DNA of 64,000 bases from Cryptomeria japonica (taxonomy: Eukaryota; Streptophyta; Pinopsida; Cupressales; Cupressaceae): assembly GCF_030272615.1 (NCBI RefSeq), contig NC_081415.1:369527667-369591666 (forward strand), written 5' to 3'. Every line of letters starts with the position of its first letter. Position 1 is the stretch's first letter. Position numbers and translations under genes: made by a program. The notes below the pieces were generated by a model. The model was not told the origin of the DNA. It saw only the letters and a list, made by a program, of their open reading frames with translations, and made no database searches. This document shows, piece by piece, positions 1 to 13,202 of the stretch.

Positions 1-2687
1 TGAAGAGAATCCCAATGGAAGAAGGCATTCAACCACTCAACCATGTGGAACCAAATAGGAACCACCCTCCATGCTAGGAGATGACATGAGGTTCCAACTC
101 ACACTCAAGATCTAGGTTGACACCTAACCAACAAAGAGACTCAACTTGAAAACTACATGACAACATCAAGAAATCAAGATCAAACACAACACATGGCTAA
201 ACCATAAGAAACCCTCCAAAGGTGAAATAAATCAAATTAATACTTAAGGAACTAGGAATAACATATAGGGAAGGGTGTCATCACATTATATCAAAGAATA
301 TCCTATAACTTAGTCTTGACATCCATGATACACATGCGGAATGGTCTCAACCTTTGAGGAAATCAAGGGAGTTCGGTTTATCCAATTACCAGATCTTGCA
401 CCTCACATGGCTGCACTAGCAATCCAATCATGAGATGGGAATACACACACATATATTTCTTATCTTATTAATATGAGCTACTTCTACCCAACCCACCTAT
501 GATTAATTTATTATGTTATCACTTGATCATTACGAATAACCTCCAATGAGCTATCTAGATGGTCTAAACCCCAACTCCACAACACAAGGAATCCTAGTAG
601 TCTATTCCTCATGACCTTGGCAAACTCATGGAATCCCACTCTCCCTAACCATGCTCCTAGGCCTTAGGGTAAAAAAAACATCTAAAGAACATAATCCAAC
701 ATCAAGAAGGCTCGCAAATATCATAGAAACAATCATAACAAACTGAGAGCAATCCGCCCATGAAAAAGCATATAATGTCATACACGTGGAAGAGATCCTT
801 CACCAAATCATCACAAAGGATAAATAAACCATGAATGCAATCCATAAAAGGAATAAAAACCATATTAAATACTCCATAGTGAGGCATATCACATCCCACT
901 GGAGTTATATAATCAACCTCTCAACAACGAGGGTCTCTCCCTCTCGCCGGAGACACATATCACATATGAACACCTCAATGGTAAGGCATGAATCCTCTTA
1001 CCGGAGTACTAGAAACAACATGAAGGGTTAAAAAACATCAAAAGAAACTCTGAGAATATTAATACAGACAAAACATGCTTATGGAGAAATCACAAATCCA
1101 AAAAGACACTAAACCGGGCTCAAAACTGACTTCCTAGGACCCCCAGAGCAATCTAGCTCTCCCAGAATGCATAGAAACACTCTTGGAACGCATTGTAGCA
1201 CTCCTGGTAGATGCAATGACATTTTTGGACTATTCAGTAGTGTTTTGGGGTCATTCAATAGCATTATGGGGTCATTGTCTAGCTCTCTCAGTTTATGACC
1301 TAGCACTCTTAGTTCTAGACTCAACTCTTTGGGTATCCACTCTCGCACTCTTGGTTTTTAGAATGACACTCTTGGAATGCAGAATAGCATTCTTGGTAGT
1401 TTTAGTGGTGTTTTTGGTTGTTTTGGTGGTGCTTTTTGGAAATGATCCAAAATTGCAGTATAAACTACTCAATTGGATAGGGCGCTTGCCCATATCAATA
1501 AAGGGGTATAAAATGACACTTGTGACGAACTCAAAAGGCCTGATAGATGCTAAAATCATTGAAGAATATCAAGATTTCAAAGTTACATACAGAGGAAAAG
1601 AGAACAATGAGCAAAACTTTATCCCATGGAGCTCAGATTGAGATCTACAATGCATAGCATGAAGGTGAGATAAAAAAATCAACAAAATAACATCAAAGGA
1701 ATAACAAAAAAGCATAAGGAAGTCAAAATACAATCATAGACACTCCCTAAAGGTTTGCTCTCAGAAAATGCAAGTCACGGAGAGTGGAAAGATACTTTTA
1801 AGAAGCTTCAAAACAAAAAGAACCTTACTAAAACAAAGGGAGATCCAAGGAAACAAATAGGGAATAACATGGAACTCCATAATATAATAAATGACATATC
1901 TAAATCCCATGGAAAGGGGAATATATCATTCTTAAAGAAAACAGGAAAAAATTCCGACAATCAATCCCAAATATCTAAAAATCAATAATAGTATGCACTT
2001 CCTTCCCAATTATTTTCAACACCAAATTAAAAGTCTTTCAACTCAAATTCGAGAATTCCCTAAAAAATTTCACAATAACCAGTAATCAAATTGCACATGC
2101 ATGGAGAGGACAATCTTTCCAGAAAATGAAAACTTCAAAGGAAGAATCACACCAACCTGCAAATGCAACCAAAGAATGTAGAAATCTGAAGTTGAGCAAT
2201 CCATAAACAATCCCAAATCCTCAAGCCAAATCTTCAATGGAATTCCAAAATCTGTCAGATGATCCCCCCCAACAATCATTACAAAAAACAAAATAAATAT
2301 GAAAACTATTCAAAAATGTCGACCAATCAAAATATTTCATTATACTATACATTATACCTACCTTTGCATAGTTCAAGGAATGTATTTAATAAATATATTT
2401 TTATTTACCTACCTTTCCATCCAACCAATCCAGTAAAAGGGTAGGTAATATATATATTATAAATGCAATTACCGACAATATTAAATTTATATAAACACAT
2501 TCAATAATAATACTTTACCCAATAACATCAATTCAATAACTTTAATAAACAAGTGCCACATAGTGGTGAGTACTTGCCGTTATAGTATTGTAATAAAAAT
2601 ATTTGTTCTAATTTTTAATTATTATAATTTCATATTGTAATAAAAATATTTATTTTAATTTTTAATCATTATAATTTTGAATCATTA
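1..2687. other. Non-coding flank with old repeat debris
   Basis: No supportable gene. The first ~600 bases share word order with the family C repeats near 57200-57700 (a 'ccaccct/ccgtgctaggagat' phrase near 65, a 'gtgtcatcaca' phrase near 277, a 'tatgttatcactt' phrase near 512), so they are probably a diverged family C fragment. 1150-1440 holds degenerate tandem phrases of the type 'tagcactcttggt'; the Leu/Val-rich reading frame over them is low-complexity. 2300-2687 is AT-rich. Confidence 0.4.
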
Positions 2688-2699
2688 TTTTTTTTTTTT

Positions 2700-3675
2700 G
2701 GCAAGGTGGCAATGCCACTTGATATATTTTATTAATAATATATAATTTTTACAATATATTTAAAACTAGTTCAAACTAAGCTCCCAGAGAAAAGAACCAA
2801 CAAGAAAAACTATGGTCATTGCTCATCAACATGACTATAGAAGAGAAGTAGTGAACAATCCTCTAGCTGGAGCTAGTTACAAAATAGAGATCAACAAAGG
2901 AGCATGCAGGCTTATTTACAAATAGGAGCATGCAAGCTCATTTTATAGAATAGGAGCATGCAAGCTTATTTACAAAATAAGGACATGAAAAAGAAATAAC
3001 ATAGGCTGCCCAGTAAATGAAGAAGAAAGCTCCAAAAAGAAAGAGGACTAAACCAACATCGAAGGACAAATCCATCTTCCTGGGATATCTTGAAGGCCCT
3101 ACAACAAAGAACTCCTGCAACCAAAATTGACATGCCATTGCACCAAAAAACACCTGCAACCAAAATATATATATACTACAGAACGTAGAGAATTTACAAG
3201 AAAAACAAGGGTCCAAAACACGACTGACACCAACAACATGAGATCTGTGGTCCGCCATTATAGACAAATGCCAAAGGAGAAGAGGTGAATGCGGAAATGC
3301 TAGAGAGAAATGAAGCCCAAAATTTTTATGCTGTAAATGAAAAGAAAGAGGAGATATATCATAAAAAATATGACAAACCAAAAGAAGCGGCATACATAGA
3401 TAATCTTGAAAACAACACCATGCCAAACTTTAAATGGCATATGCAGGACGAATTCCCAATGTGAAAATAAATATCTCCAGATTTCACACCAGAAGAGAGT
3501 ACCAAACACATGAACAACATCAATAACAACCAACTCATCATTAATGAATGCCAAGTGATGACCGAGTAAAGAAAAGTACCTCAAATCAAAACCAAATGGA
3601 ATTATGAAAAGGAATACCTCACCAAGAAAAGAGAATATCAACTCGTATAAATGAGAAATAATATAATAAGAAAGA
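2700..3675 (-). other. LINE 3' UTR
   Basis: About 975 bases between the ORF2 stop and the poly-A tail. The last 60 bases before the tail carry a perfect short palindrome around 'ggtggcaatgccact' (2705-2719), a possible terminal hairpin recognised by the LINE enzyme. The Phe/Leu-rich frames here are shadows of AT-rich DNA. Confidence 0.55.
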
Positions 3676-5001
3676 TTAAATAATTGACTCTCTATAGGCT
3701 ATACTTAATAGGTTTGGGAAGCTCATCAAATCACACCCCAATTGAGAGGAATCAATAATAGTTTTGTCACAACCCATATTAGCAAGGCAATCAACCAATG
3801 CATTACCTTCACGATAAACATGTGAGATGATGAGGTGCTCAAACGTATCAAGAAGAGTCCATATTTGTTCAAGAATATACCAAAAATGCCAATTATCAGC
3901 TTTTCTTGCCTTGCAAGCATTAATGACAATAGTCGAATCACCTTCAATATGAAGGTATTTGAAATTCAAATCCTTAGCCATAACAAGACCTTCTAAAAGA
4001 GAACAAGCCTCAGCCATATTATTTGTGCCAAAAGAAATTGGCATAGCTTTTAATGCTAATAAAGAACCCAAATAATCACGAAAAACTATCCCTATTCCTA
4101 AATCACTAGGATTTCCACAGGAGGATCCATCAAAATTCAATTTACAAAAAGGGGCATTAGGAGGATGCCATTTTATGGAATTTCTGCCTACAGGTGTTTT
4201 CCGAATCCTTGGAAAGGCAGGTGATATAGGAATAATGATACTTTTCCAATAAGAAATCATAAAATTATCCCAGGAAGAGAACTCTGAATTCATATTAAAA
4301 TATTTCTGAACATGAGCATTAACTTGCTCAATAATACTTCTTTCCAAAATCCCAAGAACAATAGATAAATCTGATGAGTTGCATCTAAAAATGTGCTTGC
4401 TTCTTTGCCACCAAATGGCCCATATGACTGAAGAAGGAATTATAAACCACAAACAAGCAAACAGAGAAGATGAATACAAAACTAGCCAAGACTGAAACAT
4501 GTCCCATAAAGATAAAGGTAAAGGGAATGAAAGAGATAACTTTTGGAGGACAAAATGCCAATAACTACTCGCAAACTCACAATGAAGAAAAAGATGATTG
4601 ACATCTTCAAGATCTTTACCACATAAGACACAAGAAAAGGAGGCTGCAATATTAAATTTGACTAAACAATCACTAGTCAAAATTCTATTTTGTAGCATGA
4701 GCCAAGACAAAACACCAACTTTAGGTAATACAAAATTATTCCAACAGAACAAAAAGGCACAATGAGGAGCATTTTGATTGGCCATTTGTTGAACAACAAA
4801 ATATCCTTCTTTAATATAGTAGTTTCTTGATTTAGAAGGGCACCAAATAAGTTGATCTTTGATGTTAGAAAGGAAAGCCACTTGGTCTTGCAAAACAGAT
4901 TTAAAATTTTGAATTTCTTGCAAGGACAATGGAAGAGTAGAGGGATCCTTCCATGAGACCTTGTGAGAAAACATATCAACGCTATCTACATAATCAACCA
5001 A
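3676..5001 (-). other. Longest open part of LINE ORF2: zf-RVT and RNase H domains
   Basis: A 441-codon uninterrupted stretch at the C-terminus of LINE ORF2. Residues ~55-160 resemble the reverse-transcriptase zinc-binding domain (aromatic-rich, with CVLCGKDLEDVNHLFLHC). Residues ~285-425 resemble a plant RNase H: Asp in NFDGSSCGNP, Glu in NNMAEA, Asp in IEGDS and Asp in NALVDCLA make a complete D-E-D-D set. RNase H tails of this kind are known in a subset of plant L1 elements. It is not a host RNase H gene, because it continues the ORF2 frame directly. Confidence 0.8.
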
Positions 5002-7953
5002 TATAACTCCCCATGATTGAGAAAGAAAAATTGAAACAGAAGAAAGAGAATCATGCTACGAAAGAGGGGGAAAGCCATTCCAGGAGCCTTTCCAAAAAAG
5101 AATATCCTCCCCCGAATGGACCTGCTAGGAGAGAAAATTAGAGACCACTTCCCTACATGAGATCATAAAGTTCCAAATAGCAGACCCTTGTGGAGGATTA
5201 GAAATTGTGAAGATCCTAGCAGGATTCTGGGAATCCAAATACTTAGCCTGCATAATTTGGCACCACAAATATTGGGGTTTAGTATACATAGACAAAACTA
5301 GTTTCCCCCCAAAAGCTCTATTTCTTTTAGATAAGTCCTGAATCCCAACACCACCAACTTTCTTGGAAAGAGACATCTTGGTCAAATAAATCGGTGGAAT
5401 CTTTTTATCTTCTATCATGTTATTTTTTCAAAGAAAAGATCAAATGATATTTTCAATTTGGAAGATGACTGATCTGGGAGCTTGAAGAACTAAGATATAA
5501 TAATTAGGAATGGCAGATAGGACTATTTTAATGAGAAGTATCCTACTTGAAAGAGACAACCACCTAGCCTTCCAAGAAAAAATATGAGATTTAAGTCTCT
5601 CAATAACCGAATTCCAAAAAGAAGACTTAGCAAATCCCATAAAGAAAGGAATCCCCAAATAGGTAGAAGGAAGAGAGTCTACTAGGAAACCTAAGATATT
5701 CACAAGTCTATCAGCCACCAACTGAAGGGTATTAAAAATGAAGATCTTGGATTTATGGGGGCTAATCTATTGGCTAGATCTAGTAGTATAAGTATCCAGA
5801 ATAAATTTAATAAGAGTAGCCTCTTGAATAGAAGAAGACCCAAATAAAAGTGTATCATCAACAAAAAGGTTATGAGTGACTGAAATATCAGAATTAGGAA
5901 TTAACACCCCTTGCCAAAAGCCTAGATCCCTTTTCTTAATAACCAATCAACTAAAAGCTTCTGCCATAATGATAAATAAGAAAGGAGATAAAGGATCTCC
6001 TTGTCTAACACCCTGGGTTGAAGAAAAGTATCCAGAGGGAGCTCCATTAATGATGATAGAAAATGAAGTAGTAGAAATAGAACTCTTGATCCATTTACAC
6101 CAGCTTTCAGAGAAACCAAATTTTCTCAAAACTTTGAGCAAAAAATTCCATCAAACTTTATCATAAGCCTTCATCATATCAAGTTTGACCACAAAAGCTA
6201 GGATATTGGACAAATTTATGGAATGTAAATTTTCATGAGCAACAATTGCTCCCTCATGAGTTTCCTGACCCAGAACAAACCCTCTTTGTTGAGGAGAGAT
6301 GATACGAGGAAGGATAATTTTAAGTCTTAAATAAATAGCCTTGGTGAAGATTTTATAAATAGAGTTGCACAAAGAAATGGGTCTAAATTCAGCAAAAGTT
6401 TGGGGATTCTTAGATTTCGGGATAAGGGCAATATAAGTGATGTTAATTTTTTTAAGGATATACCCACTTCTCCTAGACTCTTCCAAAGCCATTAATAAGT
6501 CAAAAATAATAAAATCCCAACATTTCTGAAAGAACAAGATAGTAAACCCATCAGGACCCGGAGGTTTGTCAGGTGCCATGGAAAAAACAACAGAATGAAG
6601 CTCATCTAAAGAAAAATGCCTCATAAGAATGTCATTATCCTCATGAGAAACAAGGGAGGGGATATAATCTAAAAGAAAGTCCACATGATGATCCATAGAG
6701 GAAGAAGAAAAAGAAGGAGATAACAATTCCTTAAAAAAAGAGACCCCCTCCTCTCTAATCTGCTGATCTGAATTAAGGACATAACCAAACTTATAATCCT
6801 TAATACTAAAAATTGTAGAAGCAGCTTGTTTAAGCTTAGTTGCAGCTTGAAAGAAGGCAGTATTCCTATCACCTTCTTTAAGCCAAACCTCATGAGACTT
6901 TTGTTGCCAATAGATTTCAACCTGGGAGCAAAGGATCTCCCCGTAAGCTTGTAATTTCTTTTGAGAATCATTAGTGAAGGAATTAGTGCCATGTCTAATA
7001 ATCTCCTCATTAACAACCTTCAAATCATTAGCACCTGCCTCTTTTTCATGAAAAATATTCTTAAAGACCAATTTATTCCAAGCCATAATTTGAGATTTCA
7101 CAAATTTCAATTTGGAATAAAATTGAAACATCTTAGTACCTTTACAAAACAGAGCACTCATTTACCATTTATTTAATAAGGAAAGAAAATGAGGATGAGT
7201 GAACCACATTTTCTCAAACTTAAAAGAAGGTCTAATAGAGGAAACATGATCCAATTTATCAAAATTAAGCAAAATTGGGAAATGGTCAGAATCAGAGGAG
7301 GTAAGAATCTCAGAAGAAAAGGAAAAGTTGCTCAAACGTAGGTTTAGGGAAATAAGAAATATGTCAAGATGAGAGGCAATCTGGCATTTAGATCTCCTAT
7401 TAGTCCAAGTGAAAGAACCATTAGAAGGGAAAATATTGAATAACACACTGTCCTGTACAAAGGAAGAAAAGTCATCAATAACCTTTTGAGTTGTAGGATT
7501 ACCCCCTCTTTTTTCATCTGGGGAAAGGAGAGCATTAAAATCACCCCCAAGCACAATAAAAAAATCATCATATCATAAAAACAATTCAGATAAGGAATCC
7601 CATAAGTCAGTTTTATCTGAAGGAGAAGTCAGACCATAAATATTAAACAGAACAAAAGAGACTTCAAACCAATCAACCTTTAACAACTGCTAATGAGAAG
7701 CAAAAGATAACATCTCAACTTTGACTGATTTAGGATTCCATAAAGTTATAAGACCACCAAAAGCACCCAAAGAAGGAAAATGAATAGCTTTCCAAAGGGA
7801 CCATTTGGAAATTATGTTATCAAAAGAATCCTAAGAAAGTTTAGACTCTTGCAATAAGATGATATCCACTTTTGAAGAATCAAGAAATTTCTTGATCCTT
7901 CCCCTTTTGTCAGGGGCATTTAAGCCCCTGACATTCCAAGATAAAATCCTCAT
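3676..7953 (-). pseudogene. LINE ORF2: endonuclease-reverse transcriptase-RNase H
   Basis: Encodes the LINE replication enzyme that nicks target DNA and reverse transcribes its own RNA. The start is the ATG at 7953, opening with MRILSWNVRGLN, the usual plant L1 endonuclease N-terminus; GGDFN, FTWTN and SDHFPI follow (to about 7250). Reverse transcriptase motifs are PPGPDG, FRPISLCN, QGVRQGDPLSPF and FVDD (5854-5865; plant LINEs usually have FADD). Then come a zinc-ribbon-like CVLC...H...C segment and an RNase H domain (NFDGS, AEA, EGDS, NALVD). All open segments lie in the same frame, 1,426 codons in total, with no frameshift. About a dozen in-frame stops interrupt it; most stand where Gln, Arg or Trp is expected, as C-to-T or G-to-A changes would produce. 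Confidence 0.9.
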
Positions 7954-8091
7954 TTATCACAAGGAGAGAAACATGCCCTCCTTGTTTTGACTTGGGAAGA
8001 AAATTTATCTACAATAGTGGATTGAATACCAGCCGCAATCTCCTCCTTGATTTTAGCCAATTTTGGTTTCCGACCCCTCTTCTTAGGAGTT

Positions 8092-9614
8092 TTAACAATA
8101 GGGGGAAACATATGGAGATTTCTCCAAGACTAACTTATGAGAGAAATCAAAACCATACAAATTAGAAACAGTTGAAGGACTATCAATAAGATCTGCATCC
8201 ACACCTTCAACTGAATTTGGCTGAGAAGAGGAAACATGACAACCATCATGGACAGGCCCCAAAGAGGCAGATGCAGAAGAAAAAAAATTTGGGAAATTCC
8301 TTTGCAACAATCTCATCAAATAGATTAGAAGAAATTGAAAATAAAATATCTGAAGCAATAAGTTGAATCTTCTCTTCAGAAATAGAAAGAGAAGAAGGAG
8401 ACCTTGGAATGGGCAAAAAAGAATCACTATCAAAAATCAAACTATGAACAATTTTGGTATCATCTGCTATACCCACAAAAGAAGAACAAGGAGAAAAATT
8501 AATGGAGCAATAATTTGTGCAACCATTAGAAGGTAACAAAAATTTTGGAAATGGAATTGAAGGACAAGAAATTTGAAAAAAACTCGCAGAGGAGAACATA
8601 AAAGGTTCAAAACAAAATTCAGAAGACCAATAATCCTTGAAAGGACTAGGAAGAAACTTAACCGAGTTTGAAGAAACATAACAAAATTGATGAATGGCAG
8701 ACAGAATAAAGAAGAACACGACCAGAGAGAAGAGAAAAGTAAAATCCATCAGAGGAAAATCACATATGGTATATCCAGAAAAAGGAACGAGAGATGTAAT
8801 AGAAAGTGGTAAAGGAGCATAATCCTTAACATTATGATCCTTCAAAGACTTGACGATCCTTACTTTTAAAAAAGGAACATTGGCAAAAATCAGATGAAAA
8901 ATATGAACAAACTTGTAAAGGTGCATCAGAATCACCACAACATCGAGAGGTGAAATGGCCAAGTAATGAAGCACAAGAATGAATAGTGATCGAATCTTGA
9001 ATCACCACAGGCTGAATCCACGCACCATATTTGGAGCAAATAGTAATATCAAAGGGAATGGGTTTAGATAGATTTAATAACAAACAAACCCTAACCGGAA
9101 GATGAGTTCATTCAAAAGGAAATAAATCATGCTTAATAAAGATGCCCAATTTGTTTGCGAGGATTTCAACCATATACACATCACGATACTCCAAAGGAAG
9201 ACCTGGGAAAGTTACCGAGAAGGGCATAAACTGTGGCTTCGCCGATTGAATATCAAAATGAGGAGACCAAGCATAGGTAAAAATTCCTATCCCAAAACAA
9301 AACCACCCTTTAAATCTATGCACACAATCCCTATACTTTTCAGAATTGAAAATCACAGTGAAATATAGAGAATCTTTATCAAACAGAAATAAATACTTCA
9401 TACCATCCCAATTAGACTTTACCCATGTTAGCAATTTACCAAAAGAAACTAGAGAAAGAAGCTTACTAATGAGGGAAGTAGAACATAATAACTTCATAGA
9501 GTCCTGAATCATGTAATCGGGGAATATAACCTTATACTCCATAGAAGAATGCAGATTACTTGTTATTGAATCAGAAAATGCAGAGGGAGAGTTATGAGGA
9601 AGTGGATTTGGATG
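8092..9614 (-). pseudogene. LINE ORF1, C-terminal part (DUF4283-like, zinc-knuckle type)
   Basis: The RNA-binding ORF1 protein of the LINE. The segment 9108-9542 reads like the DUF4283 / zf-CCHC_4 proteins of plant LINEs (FPGLPLEYRDVYMVEILANK, then after a stop VRVCLLLNLSKPIPFDIT and a degenerate Cys/His segment near 8960). The remainder (8246-8974) is a Ser/Phe-rich tail. At least two frame changes and several stops are present. The gypsy element A begins at 9615, so the N-terminal part lies beyond it at 22568-23066. The domain identity is by pattern recognition only. Confidence 0.65.
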
Positions 9615-11274
9615 TGTGTAGGGGAAAAAGCGAGACTAGGACAATGTACCCTAATCCTAACTTTTGACACACATTGCGGAATACGAAAGAGCCTAGAGAT
9701 ATCGCATGGTTGGCTACTTCTTTTGGTGAAAGAGAGAGCCACGAGATATCTATTAGGATTTCTATTCCCTTGTTGAAATTGAAAGCTAAAATGATACAAG
9801 TTCAAACCCTAACCTCGAAATGTAAGTATGAACTAGTAACAAGTTTGCAGAATTGAGATTAAACAATAGACAGCTGTAAATGTAAGGATAAAATAAGAAT
9901 GTAGATATGTACCCGGAATCGAAATCGAGCTGAAAATGTTCGGGATGGGGGCGCGGGCGCCACTGTCTTGAAAACTGCACCGTAAACCACTGTTTTGCAC
10001 CCTGAAACACTGTCTGGAAACTGTCGGAAAGCTGTCTGTCTGGAGGACCAAGGCGTCCAGCGCCTCTGTCCCAGGGACTAGGGCGCCCAGCACCCCTGTC
10101 CTGGCAGGACTAGGGCGCCCAGCGCCCCTGTCCTGGTCTTCTGAGCTGCAATTTTACACAGGGTTCTGTCTCAGTCTCCTCTTTCCGGATCTGTGTCCTG
10201 CGGCGTCGTCCGAATCCCGAAACCTGCAATAATATCTGAAAAGGGGGAAGGGCGGCTATATAGGGTTTTGCCTTAGTCAAACCCCCGTTTTGGTGATTTC
10301 CACCTCCACGAATAGCCAAGTTGTTTTGTAAAATGTATTGTGTGTGCAGACCTAGTGTGTGTGCAAGGTCCAAAATGCAAGAAAGCAAACTAGAGCAACC
10401 TAGAAAGTAAACCCTAATTGCTTGTAAATGATAATGCAAATGCTCTAAATCAAGATGAAATGTGATCTAAAGCATGAATAAATGATATATCAAAGCTTAT
10501 GTAAGGACATGAAAACAATATGAAATCATACCCAACCCTCAAGGGAGGAGTACAAGCCAATCTTCAGTTGGTAATCTCCTATTGTTCTTCAATGTCTTCC
10601 AAGCCCTAATTGGATGAATGAATGAATTTGATAGATGCTTGATAGAATGATGTTGAGTGTTGTTGAAGTCTTCAAAGATCTGCCCTTTCGCTGCATATGA
10701 AGTTCCTGGAAACAAAAATCCGATCCCTTCCAATGAGGAAAGAGAGCTTTTATGTATGAAACCCTAGGTCGTAAATTCATATTTTGGCCGACCTAGAGAT
10801 TGAATATCCCGCCAATTTCTTGGGGTTAAGCTTTATTTTATGATTGGATCATGCTCCCAAAATTTTGGGAAAAATGTCCGGGACCATGTTGCATGGGCGC
10901 CATGGTCCCGACAACTTTTCACCAAATTTTCAGGGCCGTCGGATATGATGATTTTAGAGAGAATCCCGAAGTTACAGGTGATTTCGAGATGTTTAGACCC
11001 CGAAACCAAGCCCCCAAGTTCGAAATAGGACTTAATTAGGGTTTTTGATTAAGTGGTGTATTGGAGGAATAAAATGCGAAGGGCACGCTTTAATGAAAGG
11101 GCCCAACTTTATGATGTAGAGAATGATGAAATAGGGACCTTAGACATAATTAATTTGATTAATTAAGTGCTTAAGGAGAAATACAATGCAGAATGCAAAA
11201 TGCACTAAGGCGGGTGCTAAACTAGGTGTGAAATTGTACCACCCTAGCGAGTGCGTACAATTTACGATGCTACA
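9615..11274 (-). repeat. Element A 3' LTR
   Basis: 1,660 bp, TGTGTAGGGG...GCTACA as read on the plus strand. By eye about 35 substitutions, nearly all transitions, and one 17-bp indel (near 10347) separate it from the other LTR, roughly 2 percent divergence. It contains a GC-rich minisatellite (10044-10137) and a palindromic CTATATAG (10257-10264). Confidence 0.95.
10044..10137. repeat. GC-rich LTR minisatellite
   Basis: Three ~30-bp units around CAGCGCCCCTGTCCTGG in the left LTR. The matching block in the right LTR is at 21350-21442 and carries the highest local density of LTR-LTR differences. Confidence 0.85.
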
Positions 11275-11291
11275 TTTAGCCCCCACTTTAG
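11275..11291 (-). promoter_or_regulatory. Element A polypurine tract
   Basis: The minus strand reads AAGTGGGGGCTAAA directly before the 3' LTR, the usual plus-strand primer position for plant gypsy elements. Confidence 0.75.
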
Positions 11292-11864
11292 CAGTCATAT
11301 GAGTACTACGTGCATATGCAAGCTAAAGTACAGAAAAGTAAACATCATTTGAAAAAAAAGGAAGGATATATCCATAAGTCGTCGGACGAAGCCCCCAGCG
11401 GTATCTGCAGTACACAGTTAGGAACCGCACCCTACAAAACAAACGTTAGATCACAAAATCACCTAATGCTTACTAGGGAAAGTGATGAAATCTGTGAGTA
11501 GCTATATGCCCCCCCCCTATTTCGACTTGCTTATTTAGGGAGGTGAAACAGGGTAGCATGTTTACTTGCGACAAATTGTGTAATAGAGTGTTGATGAGGG
11601 GTGTTCACTAAATAAGCTTCATCAGAGCACTTTTTGGAACAGCCCGAGAGTAGGAGAAGGAAAATACAATTCCAACGCAACAAACGGCTCAAAAATCGCA
11701 TCTCCCAAACCCAAGTTATGATAAAATGAATGATAGGGGAAAAATTAGGGTTTCGAGAATTAAGAATAGACAAACGAGAGTATATACTTCGAAAGTGACA
11801 CTTGTATTCGTCACTTTGCCGATTTTAGGATACTATTCAGTGCAGCGGAGCCCACCCAATCATC
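11292..11864. other. Spacer between 3' LTR and PMD gene
   Basis: No coding signal. As the region directly upstream of the plus-strand PMD gene it is where that gene's promoter would lie, unless transcription starts in the LTR; I see no clear TATA box. Confidence 0.4.
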
Positions 11865-11945
11865 ATGCCTTCACGACGATCGGAGCATCCCATGAGGATC
11901 GAGATCCTGCGCCAGGCCGTGATCGACGACGAGCCACTAGATGAG

Positions 11946-12317
11946 GTGAGTTGACTGAATGTTTGACTTTTGATTTCTCGCATGTTTGACTTTTTCATGA
12001 TCGAATGCGGACCTTGAATGCTGACTGGGGCCCACCTAGGGTGCCATGGTCCCTGAGGGGCGCCCTGGTCCCTGAGGGGCACCCTGGTCCCCCCAGGGCG
12101 CCATGGTCCCTGAGGGGCGCCCTGGTCCCTGACAGGGGCGCCATGGTCCCTGACAGGGCGCCATGGTCCCCTTAGGGCGCCATGGTCCCTGATAGGGCGC
12201 CATGGTCCCCAATCAGGGCCTGGCGAGGGGTTACAAGGCAAGCATTCAATGTTCAATAGTTTGCATTTGCGATTTCGATGATTGAGTGCTGATTTTGGTC
12301 ATGTTTTCGTTTTGCAG
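11946..12317 (+). other. PMD gene intron 1
   Basis: 372 bases, GTGAGT donor, T-rich tract and TTTTGCAG acceptor. The half nearer the acceptor contains a ~19-bp GC-rich minisatellite (12039-12216). The exon frames join in phase 0. Confidence 0.65.
12039..12216 (+). repeat. GC-rich minisatellite in PMD intron 1
   Basis: Nine imperfect tandem units of 19-20 bp around GGGCGCCATGGTCCCTGA. The same 16-base core GGGCGCCATGGTCCCG occurs once in each LTR of element A (10895-10910 and 22183-22198). Confidence 0.9.
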
Positions 12318-12425
12318 GGTCTCCCATACATGAGAGAGCATACAGCGGGACACATCCTTCACACTTTGTGAGACCAGATTCCACGGCTGACTCAGTCAGA
12401 GAGAGACACCCTATCGATAGTAGGA

Positions 12426-13202
12426 TTGTGGTACATGATTCTTATGCCGGCCATTCGATTTCATCCTGTGATGCTGATGGCACTGATGGAGAGATGGGAT
12501 CCTGACACCTGTACCTTTCACCTTCCGGTAGGAGAGTTGACGGTCACACTCGAGGATGTGTACCGTATACTGCGTCTTCCTATCAGAGGAGCGACAGTCA
12601 CATATGCGACTGATCGGGTAGTAGAGGATCATCAGAGGGAGCAGATGTACTGCATAGGGAGAGTCATGCCGAGCGAGACGAGAGGTCGTATCATGGTCAG
12701 CTGGCTCTTACATCCTACAGGAGAGATACCACTTCTGAGACGCCTCATGATAGCCATCATAGCACTAGCCGTCTGCCCTAATGGGCGAGGGACACACATG
12801 CATGGGGGCCTCACATGGTGTATCAGAGGGATGGAGAGACATAGGAGAGTTTATGCATGGGGTCGGAGTATGCTTGCACATCTCTATCACGACCTTAAGG
12901 AGTATGTCTTCGGACAGGGTTGTAGTTTGATGACATGCACACTTCTGCAGGTGTGGATCTTAGAGCACTTCTCATGCACCAGGCCCGTCGGCTATCCACT
13001 AAGTATAGCGAGCGAGCGACCTAGGGTGTTCGCTTATCCACTGACCAGCGAGTGGAGATTTGGGGATTTGCTGTATTGGAGAGTGACTATTGACAGACTG
13101 ACATCTGAGGTGGTAGTGTGGAGACCTTACCTACTGATGCACAGATGGGATGGTATGGAGAGACAGTTAGCATGTTTACAGAGGAACCGCCTACTGCGAG
13201 GA
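12426..13202 (+). other. PMD core domain, longest open part
   Basis: Encodes the central PMD (PF10536-type) fold: ALMERWDPDTCTFHLPVGE, TLEDVYRIL, a basic central part, and PYLLMHRWDGMERQ near the end. The real reading frame extends upstream through the TGA at 12369 to exon 2 at 12318 and downstream through the TGA at 13203. The apparent start at 12426 is therefore an artefact of the upstream stop. Confidence 0.8.

Noticed and set aside
1183-1641. 152-codon plus-strand reading frame
   Set aside because: Leu/Val/Phe low complexity caused by degenerate tandem phrases; no start context, homology or conserved partner.
2705-2719. tRNA-like or terminator hairpin at 'ggtggcaatgccact'
   Set aside because: Too short for a tRNA and located at the LINE 3' end, where a terminal hairpin is expected.
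3676-5001. A stand-alone host RNase H gene
   Set aside because: It continues the LINE ORF2 frame without a frame change and carries the LINE zinc-binding domain.
12039-12216. CRISPR-like regular repeats
   Set aside because: Units are contiguous without unique spacers; a minisatellite in a plant intron.
11837-12256. 139-codon minus-strand frame rich in Pro/Trp/Arg
   Set aside because: Translation of the intron minisatellite on the wrong strand.
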